Source: Ectobius pallidus (taxonomy: Eukaryota > Arthropoda > Insecta > Blattodea > Ectobiidae). Taken from it: a DNA stretch of 64,000 nt. Below the pieces are notes generated by a model, which was given only the letters and a program-made list of their open reading frames with translations, ran no database searches and was not told where the DNA came from. Location: the NCBI GenBank assembly GCA_964059195.1, contig CAXKWD010000001.1, positions 212,978,484 to 213,042,483 of the forward strand, read 5' to 3'. The position numbers were made by a program, and so were the translations under genes. Shown here piece by piece: positions 33,228 to 44,828 of this stretch; the stretch's first letter is position 1, and each line of letters starts with the position of its first letter.

Positions 33228-33770
33228 TACTTACTCAATGGCAATAGACAATACCTAAGCAAGCTAAAGGAATATTATCTATTTTATGGAACTCGGAGGT
33301 TCATTGCCGCGCTCACCTGAGCCCGCCATTCAACCCTGTTCTCTACTAGCTCCATCCAACCACCCTCGCAAATCCTACTTTCCTTAAATCTACCCTAATT
33401 TTGTCCTCCCTCCTACGTCTAGGTCTTCGAAGTTCTCTTTGGGTCTCCCAGTCAATACATTTGAGATAATGTCTTTCCTCCCCCATGAGCGCTACATGTC
33501 CAGCCCATTTCATGCTCCGCGATTTAATTATCCTTACTATATCCGGTGAAGAGTACAGGTTATAAAGCTCGTCGTTATGCAGTTTTCTCCAGTCCCCATT
33601 TTCATCTCTCTTTGGCCCAAATATTTTCCTAAGCACCCTGTTTCGAATACTCTCAGATTATGTTCTTTCCGAAAAATAAGCGACCATGTCTCACATCCAT
33701 ATAATAGGCTACAACCGGCAGGATAGTAGTCTTATAAATGTTTATTTTTAGATTTCTTTCAGAAATATAG
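33228..33770 (-). pseudogene. LINE-B copy 2: RT C-terminal remnant
   Basis: The minus-strand frame 33346-33636 reads MLRKIFGPKRDENGDWRKLH, later SRSMKWAGHVALMGEERHYL. The 3' end carries AATGGCAATAGAC next to a short TTAC remnant at 33230. It holds the uninterrupted versions of sites occupied by hAT elements in copy 1 (33695-33702) and copy 4 (33242-33249). TAGGCTA at 33705-33711 replaces TA of copy 1. Confidence 0.86.
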
Positions 33771-34068
33771 CTGTTCAATTCAATTACTTTAATTTTTACA
33801 AAGGAATGCCTTAAAAATCAACGATCGAAAACTGATTTTGAAGATTACCACAAAATGTTTTGCCACATTAAACAAAAAATCTTTGTATTATAGTATAAGA
33901 GTATGTGTTGGTGTAAATTTCATATCATAATTCATTCCAGTTAATTTTAATTCAAGGAATTGGTGTAAATTGTCGAAAAAGACTCATTATAGGTAAGGAT
34001 AATTTTGCATATTTATCTACAATTTGTTAATCATGCTCGAAGCTACATCTTCAGTGCTTTCAGGCTAA
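33771..34068. other. AT-rich sequence, nothing recognised
   Basis: No frame or repeat match noticed. Confidence 0.4.
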
Positions 34069-34798
34069 GGGGGCTGTCACACTGGATCAATCGAGGGACA
34101 GCGTCCAACCGACTGGTATAACGAACCTATAGACAGCAGTGGTACCAGTCACATAGCATCGATCGCCAGCGATCAACAACGAGGGTGAGAGATCATCTGG
34201 TCTGTGAAATCAAACCTGTCCGTTTTTCAATCGTCAGTCGATGGCAAACTTCGTACCCACCTGAATTTCAGAATTGATGCTGGAAGGTTTAACTTACACA
34301 ATAATGTCGTTTTAGACTCATATTTGAATGAAATAGAATTGCATGAATCATTTAAGGCATTTAAAACGATATCTTCTTATGTAATTTAATTTTAAAAATA
34401 CAAAAATAGATCGAGTTGTAGCACCTAGCGGTGGGCGATCGAACTACAACAAACAACAAACAACAAACAACAAACCTCTTCGCTCGGCCGACTGATGGAA
34501 GCTTGAAGTAAACAGATGTAGCCTGAGATAGTAGGCATAATATTAAACCTTACATCCCAACACATGTAGTATGATAATGTGCAGAAAATAAGCATTCGTA
34601 TTCCTAATAAGGTAATATACTTTACCTCTAATATACAGTGATGAGTAGACCTAGTAAAATCATATAGGTACATAACCTATAATATTTCCGTTGATCGATG
34701 ACGCTCGATGCAGTGTGACAAGGAACAGAAATTTAGTCGAGAGCGCAAGATGGCAGTCGGCTGGTCTTGATCGATCGAAGCTCAGTGTGACAGGCCGC
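34069..34798. mobile_element. Harbinger-like MITE (TAA target)
   Basis: Termini GGGGGCTGTCACACTGGATC and the complement of the right end GCGGCCTGTCACACTGAGCT are flanked by TAA (34066-34068 and 34799-34801), as PIF/Harbinger elements prefer. Subterminal GATCGATCG-like motifs occur at both ends. The 61-codon frame 34204-34389 has no recognised domain. 730 bases. Confidence 0.75.
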
Positions 34799-34802
34799 TA
34801 AG

Positions 34803-34997
34803 GGTCCGCCTGGATAGCACAGTCAGTATGGAACTGACTTTCTGTGTTAAAGGTCGCGGGTTCAGTCCTGGTCGCTGGCATTTATATGTCAATAAATGCA
34901 GATTTACATGCAGTGCGGGTAAAAGAAATCCCGTGGGAAAAATTCCGGCACACCGACGACTGTCACAGGCCCAAATTGCCGTACACCCCATCGTTAA
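34803..34997 (+). mobile_element. tRNA-derived SINE-like sequence (family 4)
   Basis: GGTCCGCCTGGATAGCACAG (A-box region) and CGCGGGTTCAGTCCTGG (B-box region) are followed by a body with AATTCCGGCACACCGACGAC. A single copy in this window, so family limits are uncertain. Confidence 0.65.
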
Positions 34998-35005
34998 ATA
35001 ATCAT

Positions 35006-35419
35006 TTTGGGCGGATTTCTATGACCTAAAAAATAGGATATATGCATTCATTTATGACCTAAAAAACATTAAAATATGACTTTACCACTTACACATTATG
35101 TATATTTTTAAGTTTCATTACAATTCATTTTATTAGAATATAATGTCAATTATTTAAAATATCTGTAAATTCTCAAAAAGTATCAGTGTAGTGCAAAATT
35201 TACAAAATATGATATAAAACTTCAAAATGTCTTTAATATGCACACAAATATGCCGAAAATATGACATAAATATGCATATTCATACTAAATATGCTACAAT
35301 AGTTGAAAACTTCCTAAATATGCAGTTATATGCACAATAAAAGCCGTTCCATTTTCACCAGGAAACCTGAAATAATGCAAAGGGAAAAAATATGACATTT
35401 CATAGAAATTCGTCCCCTA
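35006..35419 (-). mobile_element. hAT MITE, TAGGGGGCGGATTTC family, copy 1
   Basis: Inverted orientation relative to the other copies. The exact 8-bp duplication ATAATCAT lies at 34998-35005 and 35420-35427. The left end has lost one G (TTTGGGCGGATTTCTATGAC). The interior shows ATATGACNNAAA and ATATGCAT motifs. Non-coding. Confidence 0.92.
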
Positions 35420-35688
35420 ATAATCATCAAACCATCCAGCTTTTGTGCTAAGTAGTTACTTGACAGTATTTATTAATCGGATAAGTTTTAGAGTGAAGTT
35501 TTTAATATACATTCAGGTATACAGTGCACGCCACTTATGTGATCACTTCGGAACGCAGCCGTGTGATAACTTAGTATTAACCGATTGATAACAGTAGCCG
35601 AAATAATTAATTGAAGGATATTTATTCATACATCGGATAATACCCTACAAAAACAGATTTTTAAGAGCTAGTTATTCATACATACATA

Positions 35689-36317
35689 CCGTATTTTACG
35701 GACCATAAGACGCACTTTTTTTTTACCTTGAAAACAGAGCCATGAATGTTGGGTGCGTCTAATGGTCGGAAGTACACTAAAAAATTTAAAATAATGGCTA
35801 AATATTGCCGGAACACCATAATTATAAACAAGGTGGCACTGACTGCGCATGAATGCACTTGTCACAATCGTAAAATGAGGGTAGCTGGAAGTCAGGTTTA
35901 CAATGCGAAAAGATACTAATGTTGAGTTCTTTTATACTAAAGGAATTGTCTCCGCCGGGTGGTTTAAATGAAGGGGATAACCTCTAAATACCCTTGTCCC
36001 ATACACTAACAGTACTCTGAAGTGACGGTCAGAGGGTGTAAAAGTAGTTTCAGTATTTCATGAGAAATCAGTTTAATTGTTAAAATTTACACGATGACAC
36101 CTGTACAGAAGAGATTTTCGTACAACTCAGGTTTTAAGTTAGAAGTGATTTACACTGATTCCGTTGTACAAGGCTATAATTTGTTTGTGCAATGAAGTAC
36201 ATTATCTCCTTTAAAATTTTTCGTTTAGAGTCAAATTAGATTTCTTTTCCTTTAAATTCCCATCCTAAAATTAAGGTGCGTCTTATGGCCCACAGCGTCT
36301 TATAGTCCGTAAAAAAC
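35689..36317. mobile_element. pogo-like MITE, copy 2 (in the larger pogo-like element)
   Basis: Starts after TA with CCGTATTTTACGGACCATAA then GACGCAC and ends GGTGCGTCTTATGGCCCACA then GCGTCTTATAGTCCGT. The interior (CTCCGCCGGGTGGTTTAAAT, TGAGAAATCAGTTTAATTG) recurs at 37470-37700. Confidence 0.75.
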
Positions 36318-36530
36318 TATGCTTTTTCCAGGTCAAACGACGATCAAGGTGGATACCCAAATATTTAACTTCTTCTGACTGAGGTAGAGTCTTACCGTTG
36401 ATTCTTACTGGATGGCAAGTGCCTCGTTGTAGCGTGAAAGTTACATGTAGACTCTTATATTCATTAATTTTTATTCTATATTTTTAGAGCCAAATCTCCA
36501 ATTCAATTAGATAATCTTGTATGAGTTATG
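36318..36530 (-). pseudogene. jockey-type LINE RT C-terminal fragment
   Basis: Read on the minus strand it gives NEYKSLHVTFTLQRGTCHP then VRINGKTLPQSEEVKYLGIH and LDRRLTWKK. This is the well-conserved segment just after the catalytic region in jockey-clade reverse transcriptases of insects. It stays open over this stretch but lacks both flanks, so it is a short remnant between MITE copies. Confidence 0.85.
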
Positions 36531-36590
36531 ATGCTGATGATGACATATTCTTTTCATATTGTTCTTAGCTAAACAATGCGTTCGTTGTCA

Positions 36591-36718
36591 AGGGCACTGA
36601 AACCATTTGGGGAAATGTTTACTGTGCGGTCCAGCATTGGTCTTTATAGATGAGAGGGCACTGAAACCATTTGGGGAAATGTTTACTGTGCGGTCCAGCA
36701 TTGGTCTTTAAACATGAG
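36591..36718. repeat. 64-bp tandem duplication
   Basis: AGGGCACTGAAACCATTTGG... repeats in direct orientation as 36591-36654 and 36655-36718 with about three differences near the junctions. Confidence 0.9.
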
Positions 36719-37399
36719 AGAATCTTAGAAGAACTCAACCCTGGGCGCCCAAGTACTGGCGCGATACAGTAAGGGTAGCTTGCAGGAAGGCGGTGTCTAT
36801 AGAGCTGGGTGGATCCAGTGATGCCGCATGGTCCGCTGTCGGGTGACACAGTGGTTCCAGACCCGGGCTGTTGAGACACAGACGGGTCGAAAAAAAACTC
36901 AAATATACTTAACCTGTGTCAGACACTGCCGCAGTGTTACCATGAAAACGTCAAACGTGTCTAGTAACCTATATTGAAATTAAATAAATTTTTTCTTTTA
37001 AATTTGCATCTTACATTTATTGAGGTATGAGATGTGGGATTACCTATGGCTTTTAAATTATTTTGACACCAGCGGCCCCTGGCACGGTGTAAAAACCTGT
37101 AGACCGTAATAAATAACCACAAACACCCATGATGATGGTATTGGCTATTGCCACCGTCTGCCACCTCCAAAGGAACCAAGGCTGTTCCCATCATAATGTC
37201 AGTACAGCGAAGTCCTAGGCGGATAAAATAACTGAAACTGTTTCAAACCAGAACGTTTCTTGAAATCTATTAAAACAACTTCTCGCAATTCCTTCTCATA
37301 CCGCATATTTACCTTGTATCTGGGCCTTTTCACACTTGGTCACTTGTGACGGTCACCGGCGAAGAAGCATTGGTTCAAATGAGAGCATTCACACAGGGT
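36719..37399. other. Unassigned interior of the pogo-like element
   Basis: The frames at 36619-36879 and 36961-37194 show no known domain. GTCACTTGTGACGGTCACC (37340) and GTCACTTGTGACTG (37399) form a local direct repeat. Confidence 0.4.
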
Positions 37400-37849
37400 C
37401 ACTTGTGACTGTAAAATGAGGGTAAACAATGCGAAAAGAAAGGAATATTGAGTTCTTTTGTTCGAAAGGAGCTGTCTCCGCCGGGTAGTTTAAATGAAGG
37501 CAATGGTCGACCTCTAAACAGTCTTGTCCCGTTACACTTACCGTATAGTGAACTGAGGGTTAAGGGTGTAAAAATATTTTCAGTCTTTCATGAGAAATCA
37601 GTTCGGTAGTTAAAATTTACGCTATGCCGCCTGTATCAAAGAGATTTTCGTACAACGCAGGTTTTAAGTTAGAAGTCATTTACACTGATTCCATTGTACA
37701 AGATTATAATTTGTTTTTGCAATGAAGTATGTTATTTCCTTTAACATTTTTCGTTTAGAATTACATTATATTTCTTTTACCTTAAATTTCCATCCTAAAA
37801 TCAAGGTGCGTCTTATGGTCCGGAGCGTCTTATAGACCGTAAAATACGG
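37400..37849. mobile_element. pogo-like MITE, copy 3 (right part)
   Basis: Aligns with 35866-36310 and ends AAGGTGCGTCTTATGGTCCG then GAGCGTCTTATAGACCGT and AAAATACGG. The left terminus is not clear. Confidence 0.7.
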
Positions 37850-38352
37850 TGCGTAACAGTGAATCTTTCAACCACTCATAAATGCCTTCAATATTTCATA
37901 CTCGTAGCGTTTTCTGGAAGTTTACTGACTTGTGGTGAACACCGCTTAGCAGAATAGCCTGTCTGTTCAAGTCATTTCATTTTACACTAACAACCACTGC
38001 TTGTCATCACTGTGGCCTTTAGAAATAAAAAGGAACAGCTAAAGTGAGAGGTGAAACATGCTTTATTGCTTAAAAGAGAAAGCTAGGGAATGCCACCCCC
38101 TATAACAGGCCGTCCTATGGGCTGGGAACACTTTCTTCTAGTACAAAACAACACAGTTGAGTTAGAAACGAAATCCTTAAAAACAGAACTTTTAATGACG
38201 TACAAAACTTGGAAATAAAGCCGCAAAACAGAAAATGTGATTACATAAACCGAATCTTTGATCACAATAAACAACACTTTTTTCAATGCGTGAGTATTAA
38301 TCCGTAGGCCTACGGGACTTCATAAAAGAGATAACATTACCTGACTGATAAC

Positions 38353-38817
38353 TAGGGGCGGATTTCTATGACATGTCATATTTTTCCCCTTTGCATTATT
38401 TTAGGTTTCCGACTAATTTAAACCAGATTCCAAGCATCCTGGTGAAAATGGAATGACTTTTATTGTGCATATAACTGCATATTTAGGAAATTTTCAGCTA
38501 TTGTAGCATATTTAGTTTGAATATGCACATTTAGGTCATATTTTCGGCATATTTATGTGCATATTAAAGAAATTTTGAAGTTTCATGTCATATTTTGTAA
38601 ATTTTGCATTATACTGACACTTTCTGAGAATATACAGATATTTTAAATAATTAACATTATATTTTAATGAAATGAATTGTAATGAAACTTAAAAATATAC
38701 ATAATGTGTAAGTGGTAAAGTCATATTTTAAATTTTATTGGACATATTTTAATGTTTTTTTAGGTCATAAATGCATGCATATATCCTATTTTTCAGGTCA
38801 TAGAAATCCGCCCCCTA
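38353..38817 (+). mobile_element. hAT MITE, TAGGGGGCGGATTTC family, copy 2
   Basis: 465 bases with TAGGGGCGGATTTCTATGAC at the left and its complement at the right. The exact 8-bp duplication CTGATAAC lies at 38345-38352 and 38818-38825. The interior has repeated GCATATTTAG and TCATATTTT phrases. It sits in the right end of the pogo-like element, at the position corresponding to the hAT insertion in the 7.1-kb copy. Confidence 0.93.
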
Positions 38818-38858
38818 CTGATAACATTATCCGCGATTACATTAACCGTCGTTCACTG

Positions 38859-39395
38859 TACTCTATAGAAGCTATGGAGATGGACTTGTAGACGCGATCA
38901 ACGGGTTGAGTACCCTGTCTTAAATCGTGCTTTCTTCCTGACGTATCCGTGACGTCACTTCTTATGTTTTCTTTTTCCCTCACTCAAGTTGATTTATATC
39001 ACCTTGTTTCAAACAAGAAATGAAGCATGTACTGTACTTAAAATAGAAACAATTACTGAGGAACTGTTGTTCTTAATGGCCATATGGCACCAACAAGTTT
39101 AAAATGTTTGAACACAAAAGGCGACAAAGAAACTCTTTGATGAATTGAGATTATGACTGACATGTAGTACAAAAAATTGTTAAAGTCCATGTAATACGGT
39201 ACAAGAAGTACAACATGGCTTTCTTACAGTCTTGTTTCTATTAGCAATTATGTACTTACTTTAAAGCCATTTTTACAGCGTGTTTTCAAAAGTTACTAGG
39301 CTCTTAGAATTTGTTTTTCAGTGTATCCACTTGTCTCAGTGATGAATTATTGGTAAATGAAAAAAAATCTTATTTACAATAGCAATATCGCAACG
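38859..39395. other. No recognised feature
   Basis: AT-rich, without a frame or repeat match. Confidence 0.4.
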
Positions 39396-39945
39396 CATTA
39401 TTAAGTGCCAGAATGGTACTTTATGAGATTGTAAGGTGGACGGGAAAATGTATTTCTGTCTGTCTGTCCGTGTGTCTGTACGCGCGATAACTCAAAGATG
39501 CTTTATCGGATTTTCATGAAACTTGGTATACGCATTTATAGCGTCCATGGGAAGAAGCATATTCATATTGGATCAAATCGGTTGGCCGGTACCGGAGTAA
39601 AGCCCAATTTAGTGCCTATTTTATGGTAATATACTAGAAATAATCTATCAAATGCAAATCAGTTGTCATGACAAGATATTGTTTTACAGTGTTAATATAC
39701 GGCTTTGGAAGTTGCAATACAATTAGCTTCGACAAGTAACACTACCCACATATTCCTTCATATATGCTTATTAAACTTTGTTCTTCCGTAAGCCCTGCTT
39801 ATGAATCGATCTGGAGCTCAACTCGGAAATCGATTAAAAATGATTTATTTTTTGTATATCATAATTGCAATTATCACTGATTTAACAAATAAACATTCTG
39901 GCACTTTGTTTTACCAGTTTACCTGATTTTATTATCTTATGAGGT
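39396..39945 (+). repeat. Dispersed repeat family H, most complete copy
   Basis: Runs from AAGTGCCAGAATGGTACTTT to CAGTTTACCTGATTTTATTA. It contains CTGTCTGTCTGTCCGTGTGT and TGTACGCGCGATAACTCAAA, and it keeps the single ATATACGG (39695-39702) that is duplicated around a hAT MITE in copy 2. Confidence 0.75.
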
Positions 39946-40062
39946 AAAAAGTTGATAATCCATCGAGTATTGTAATGTGACGTTACGGTAACTATATAAT
40001 CGCACTACTTTTTGTCTTCTTTGATTAAAAAATTTAATTTTATATGTTTTATAGTTATTTAG

Positions 40063-40492
40063 TCCACCGCTGTGGCGTAGGGAATGTGTTGGCTCCTCTC
40101 ACGCAGCAGGCCAGGGTTCGATCCCTGGTCGGGACAAGTTACCTGGGTGGGGTTTTTCTGGGGGTTTTCATCACCTGTGAGACAAATGTCGGATAACTTT
40201 CGGCCCTTGCGGTCCCCAGATTTCATCTGGTCGTCATTATCATCTTCATCGCATCCTCGCCTTTTTTGGAGTGAGTGTGTTTGTGAATGGTGTGTCTCGT
40301 CCTATTGTGTTCGTCTTTTCTCGGAGGTGGCCCCGGCATTGGGTTGATCACTCATCCCGGGTGGCCCTCCATGTCCTTGTCTGGTCAAAAAAGTATGTAT
40401 TTGATCCAAAGATAATCCCTCTTCCGACAGGGCGGCTTGGGTCGCTTAGTTCCTAAAAGGGAGAGATGAAACTAAGATAAAGAAAGAAAGAA
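40063..40492 (+). mobile_element. tRNA-derived SINE (family 5), full length with TSD
   Basis: 430 bases. The head CCGCTGTGGCGTAGGGAATG is followed by CCAGGGTTCGATCCCTGG, a perfect T-arm with B box. The tail is (AAAG)n. The exact 10-bp duplication AGTTATTTAG lies at 40053-40062 and 40493-40502. The overlapping open frames are chance. Non-coding and LINE-dependent. Confidence 0.94.
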
Positions 40493-40621
40493 AGTTATTT
40501 AGGAAATCGTTATACAGTGCCTTTAAGAAGTCGTTTCGCATATATTAATACGCAGAATTAGCAATTAAGAGAATAAATTATTCTGTCAATCGAAAAATGA
40601 CAGTCCTTTGTGCTTATACTT

Positions 40622-40821
40622 AGACTAGCATGTGCCCGCGGCTTCGCCCGCGATAATTATTTCAAAAATTAAAAATTAAGAGCATAATAAATATATTTTT
40701 ATTATAATATTCCGCCTTTACCCTTACCATATAATACACAAATTATTTGAAGATGCATTTCGGCGTATGCTGCGCCATCTTCAGTTCATATAAGATGTAA
40801 TGAACACCACAATTCTTCTGA

Positions 40822-40855
<34 letters not shown>

Positions 40856-41450
40856 TAATAAAAATATATTTAATATTAACCCTTATCTGTTGGAAATGAG
40901 TTATTTTATTTAAGAGCATAATAGTTAAATCATTATATTTATTAACACCTAAATCACGTGGACTACATACCACGATTAGATAGCATCGCCTGGTAAAAGC
41001 GACCTCAGATTCGAGTCCCTTGGTCCAGAAAACCCCTGTATAGTGAGTTCCGTCCAAATAAAACAATGTTTGACCATATTAGGGCTTACAACATTCAAGC
41101 GATCGCGAAAGTTTAACTTCCAAGGTATGACAAAAATAGACAAAGCCAACTGTAATTGTCAAACTTCCATTTAATTTAATTCCAAACCCATCTGAAACCC
41201 ACTGGCAACAATATGTTTTAATGTCAAATGTGATTCGGATTCGATAATTCTGTGTAAGAAGGGATTAAGTATTCTCAAAAACATTTGATTTTTGGCATTA
41301 AAATCAGAATTTTTCAAAATCCTCTCTTAGTGAGCACCTACATTATGAAACGAAGGTACTGTCAAAATTCCAAGTCTCTACCTGTTATAGTTTAGGCTCT
41401 ACTTTGATTCTTGTCAGTCAGGACAAAGCCTTTTATATATATATAGAGAT
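40622..41450 (+). repeat. Composite of dispersed repeat families G and F
   Basis: Starts ACTAGCATGTGCCCGCGGCT then TCGCCCGCG and ends ACAAAGCCTTTTATATATAT, like 20974-22080. The middle holds the distal F segment (GACCTCAGATTCGAGTCCCT, 41004). It also includes an (AAT)n run at 40823-40860. Confidence 0.62.
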
Positions 41451-41816
41451 TCGTTTTGAAAGTACCCAAGAGTTGACACATACTAAGGCGGTGAAGTTTA
41501 TAGTGTGAGTGGTATTAGGGAGTAACGAGATGGAAATTGCTGGGATCCCGCAGGTTATCAGTGCAGAGTGCTTGTGAGGTTATGTGGTGCCGAATGAGGT
41601 CAATGTCGGCATCTAATTGTTCTTGGAGCTCCAGATAAGCTGGCCTTTATGTGAATATGTGCAAGTAGGGATGTACAGCAAGAATTCCAGAACATGTCTT
41701 GAATATTCATCATACATTATTTGGTACAGACATGTCCAAATTAAGTGGATCTGTGGAGCAAATTTATTTAGACAAGACGTCTGGAGCTCCGCACCAAAAT
41801 TGCTTGATTTAGATTC
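41451..41816. other. No recognised feature
   Basis: Mixed composition. The frames at 41613-41870 on both strands have no motif. Confidence 0.35.
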
Positions 41817-41824
41817 ATAATAAC

Positions 41825-42297
41825 TAGGGGGCGGATTTCTATGACATCTCATATTTTTCCCCCTTTGCATTATTTCAGGTTTCCGACTAATTTAAACCCA
41901 ATTAAAAGCATCCTAGTCAAAATGAAACGGCTTTTATTGTGCATATTACTGCATATTTAGGAAATGTTCAACTATTGTAGCATATTTAGTATGAATATGC
42001 ATATTTAGGTAATATCTTTGGCATATTTGTGTGCATATTAAAGAAATTTGGAAGTTTCATACTTTATTTTGTAAATTTTGCATTATAATGATACTTTTCT
42101 GAGAATTTACAGATATTTAAATAATTAACACTATATTTTAATAAAATGTATTGTAATGAAACTTAAAAAAACTGTACACAATGTGTAAGTGGTAAAGTCA
42201 TATTTTAAATTTTATTGGTTATATTTTAATGTTTTTAGGTCATAAATGCATGCATAGCCTATATCCTATTTTTTAGTTCATAGAAATCCGCCCCCTA
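41825..42297 (+). mobile_element. hAT MITE, TAGGGGGCGGATTTC family, copy 3
   Basis: 473 bases with complete termini. The exact 8-bp duplication ATAATAAC lies at 41817-41824 and 42298-42305. It has TAGCCTA (42255-42261) where copies 2 and 4 have TA. Non-coding. Confidence 0.93.
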
Positions 42298-42494
42298 ATA
42301 ATAACTTATCTAGTTGTCATAGCCATGGAGACTGATAGAGTTATCCCTGCTCGGTTGGTTTGAATATTTTAGTAGTTATCTTGATAATTAGTTACTAAAC
42401 CAAATTTCCGTTTTCCTGTCAATCTCTATCATTCTCTGTCATTTACTGTCATTTCTTGAAGGTTAGGGAAAGATGAAAATCTCTGGGTGCGCGG

Positions 42495-42868
42495 TCCGAG
42501 CTGCAGGGTGGAGGCATCAACAACTCCCTGCAAGTCTCCTGCAGAAGTCCTGCTAGAAGATGTTTCAACTTCCACCCTACACCCCGGACCTCGCTCCCAG
42601 TGATTTCCATCTTTTCCTACACCTCAATAAATGACAGAGAAGCGGAGATAATTGTGACACAGTGGTTCAAATCGCAATTGGCAGACTTCTTTGGCACTTG
42701 TATTCAAAAGTTGGTCCTACGGTATGGCAAATGTATCAATTCCTATGGCGAATATGTTGAAAAATAGGTGAACACTTGCTATATCTGTTGCAATAATTAT
42801 TTGTATGAAATTTTGTTTTGTTTGTGTAAATGGCCTTAGGGAAACTTACTTTGTGGACGGCCCTCGTA
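42495..42868 (+). pseudogene. mariner transposase C-terminal remnant with 3' terminus
   Basis: A frame near 42573 reads PYTPDLAPSDFHLFLHLNK and then a stop. PDLAPSD carries the third catalytic aspartate of DD34D mariner transposases. The following TGGTTCAAATCGCAATTGGC corresponds to the WFKSQLA region in another frame, so the gene is frameshifted. The element ends with AACTTACTTTGTGGACGGCC then CTCGTA, a mariner-type terminus next to TA. The N-terminal two thirds are missing. Confidence 0.85.
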
Positions 42869-43600
42869 TATATAACAGGCTTTGTCCTGACTAACTGACT
42901 TGAGGACTGACTGACAGAGAATCAACGTAGAGCCTAAATTATAATAGTTAGATATTTGCAATTTTGACAATACCTTCGTTTCGTAATGTAAGTGCACACC
43001 AAGAAAGGATTTTACAAAAATTTTATTTTTAATGCTCAAAATAAAATGTTTTCGAGGAGACGAAATACCTTATTACAAGGAATTAATCAAACACAAAACA
43101 CATTGCATGGACAGTTCTCGTTACAACAGTGTATTGTTTGCAATGTTCACAGGTAACTTTGGAAGTGCATGATACGAGACTTGGGCAAATTAGAGGATAA
43201 TAAAAATTGAAGCGGAGAATGAAGTTACTCTTTGTCTTTAGGCTACCAGTTTACTTTCTTGTGGTTGTAGGAACTTAAATGATACTGTTCGCACATATTC
43301 CAGTCTGCTGGAATATTCAACCATCTTTTCTACCAAGAAGGTCGCAATAGTAATATTTCCCACATTCGTCAGATAGATGTATCGATCTTGTTCAAGACGG
43401 GACGCACGAGGGTTGTTTACGTTAAATTGCACCGGACGCACGAGGGTTGTTTTGATGAAGCGACCACTCGCTTTGGGACGCAAAAGGGCACAACCCATCG
43501 GTATTATTCATTGATGTAAATAAATAATTAAAAATGAAATCCAAAAAAAATAATGCACAATGTGATGTAGTCACATAACTTTCTAGCAGTATTTGGTCAC
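42869..43600 (-). repeat. Dispersed repeat family G, copy with ~300-bp insertion
   Basis: Matches 4440-4855 through GACAGAGAATCAACGTAGAG, CAACAGTGTATTGTTTGCAA and GATGTAAATAAATAATTA. About 43206-43503 has no counterpart in the 4-kb copy. That insert holds the phrase GACGCACGAGGGTTGTTT twice (43397 and 43435). Confidence 0.6.
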
Positions 43601-44828
43601 GTATGTTAATCCGCCTAATCATAATTATAGTCTAATCATTCTAACCGTTTTCTTTGCGGTCCGGCATGGGTTTAGATAATGTGCATTTAAGGGATTTCAA
43701 GCATATGGAAAGTGCCTCAATTCCTAGAGAGAAATGAGCATTTATTTATTTACTATTTGAATAAAATGTTGGAATTATAGGAAAACAGATTCGAAAGCTG
43801 ACGAATCCGAAGTTTTTGTCGTCCCCTGAGGTCTTGCATTAAGTAGCTGGCACATTACTTATTCCAGTCAGAGATGAACTCCGGCACTTCCCTGGCAGTA
43901 GCGCCTTCTTCCGTCCGTTTTGTTGTTCTGTTTACTTCATTAACTGCTTCATTGTCATGACCCTCTCTGTTATCTCTTCAGTTCGCTTGATTTGTGTCCG
44001 TCTGGCCGTTACGTCCCATTCATTCATAAAGACCAGCCACTCGTAAAAACTTCCTCAGTACGAAGATCAATGTTTCCCCAGCACTACTCTTCATACAGTT
44101 TTACAGTAGGCTGTTGTTGACTTTATAGAAGCCTTACTCACGTCATTCAAGCCATTGCCCCCCCCCCCGTTAAGACTTTTGGTATGATTATTTAACGGCG
44201 GTGGTGTAACTTACCGCTACTTTGCTATGCAATAATCGTCGGTATTTATTCCAATGTTTCTCGACATAGACTAGTTCTGTCAATAAGCCTAGTTAGTAAG
44301 CCTAGTTAGTAACGTAATATCTACCAAAAAATAGATAAAAATAAGATTTGCAGATGTGAGCAAACTTTAAAAATGTATTATAAAAAATGAGGTTTGTATC
44401 TTCCCCCGACCCTTTCAATTATTCATGGTTTGCATACTGCTTTCACATTTAATTCCTTGCCTGTGATCTTCGAGATACTGCGATATCTCAGGATTGTGCC
44501 TCAGCTTATGCTGCCAGGAAAACTAAACACGCCACAATACTCAAGATTTGGTTCATATATTTAGCCTTTCTACTTCATGATTGACAGGATTATTGCAGCA
44601 TGTGTCCCAAATAATCCCATTGCATAAACAATGAAAAATAATCCGATTTGTTATGTGCCACTTAACTTAGTCAAAACAACTAAATACAAAGCGTAAACAA
44701 GCACACATACCTTTCCAGGAGTGAAAGAGATTCAGACAACTTGCCTCACAACAGACAACACCTACTTTCAACTTTTACACTCTTTTCATTCTAATTACAA
44801 AATTAACAATTCCTCACAAACAGTTAAC
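43601..44828. other. No recognised feature; C-run at 44160
   Basis: Mixed-composition DNA, possibly single-copy. TAAGCCTAGTTAG is tandemly repeated at 44285-44310. No coding frame with motifs. Confidence 0.4.

Larger units (their letters stand above)
35522..38858 (+). mobile_element. pogo-like DNA transposon, second nested copy
   Basis: The left end CAGTGCACGCCACTTATGTG and the complement of the right end CAGTGAACGACGGTTAATGT are flanked by TA (35520-35521 and 38859-38860). The proximal 150 bases and the region 38190-38345 align with the copy at 7100. It carries two other pogo-like MITEs, a jockey-type LINE fragment, and a hAT MITE near its right end. No intact transposase frame. Confidence 0.82.
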
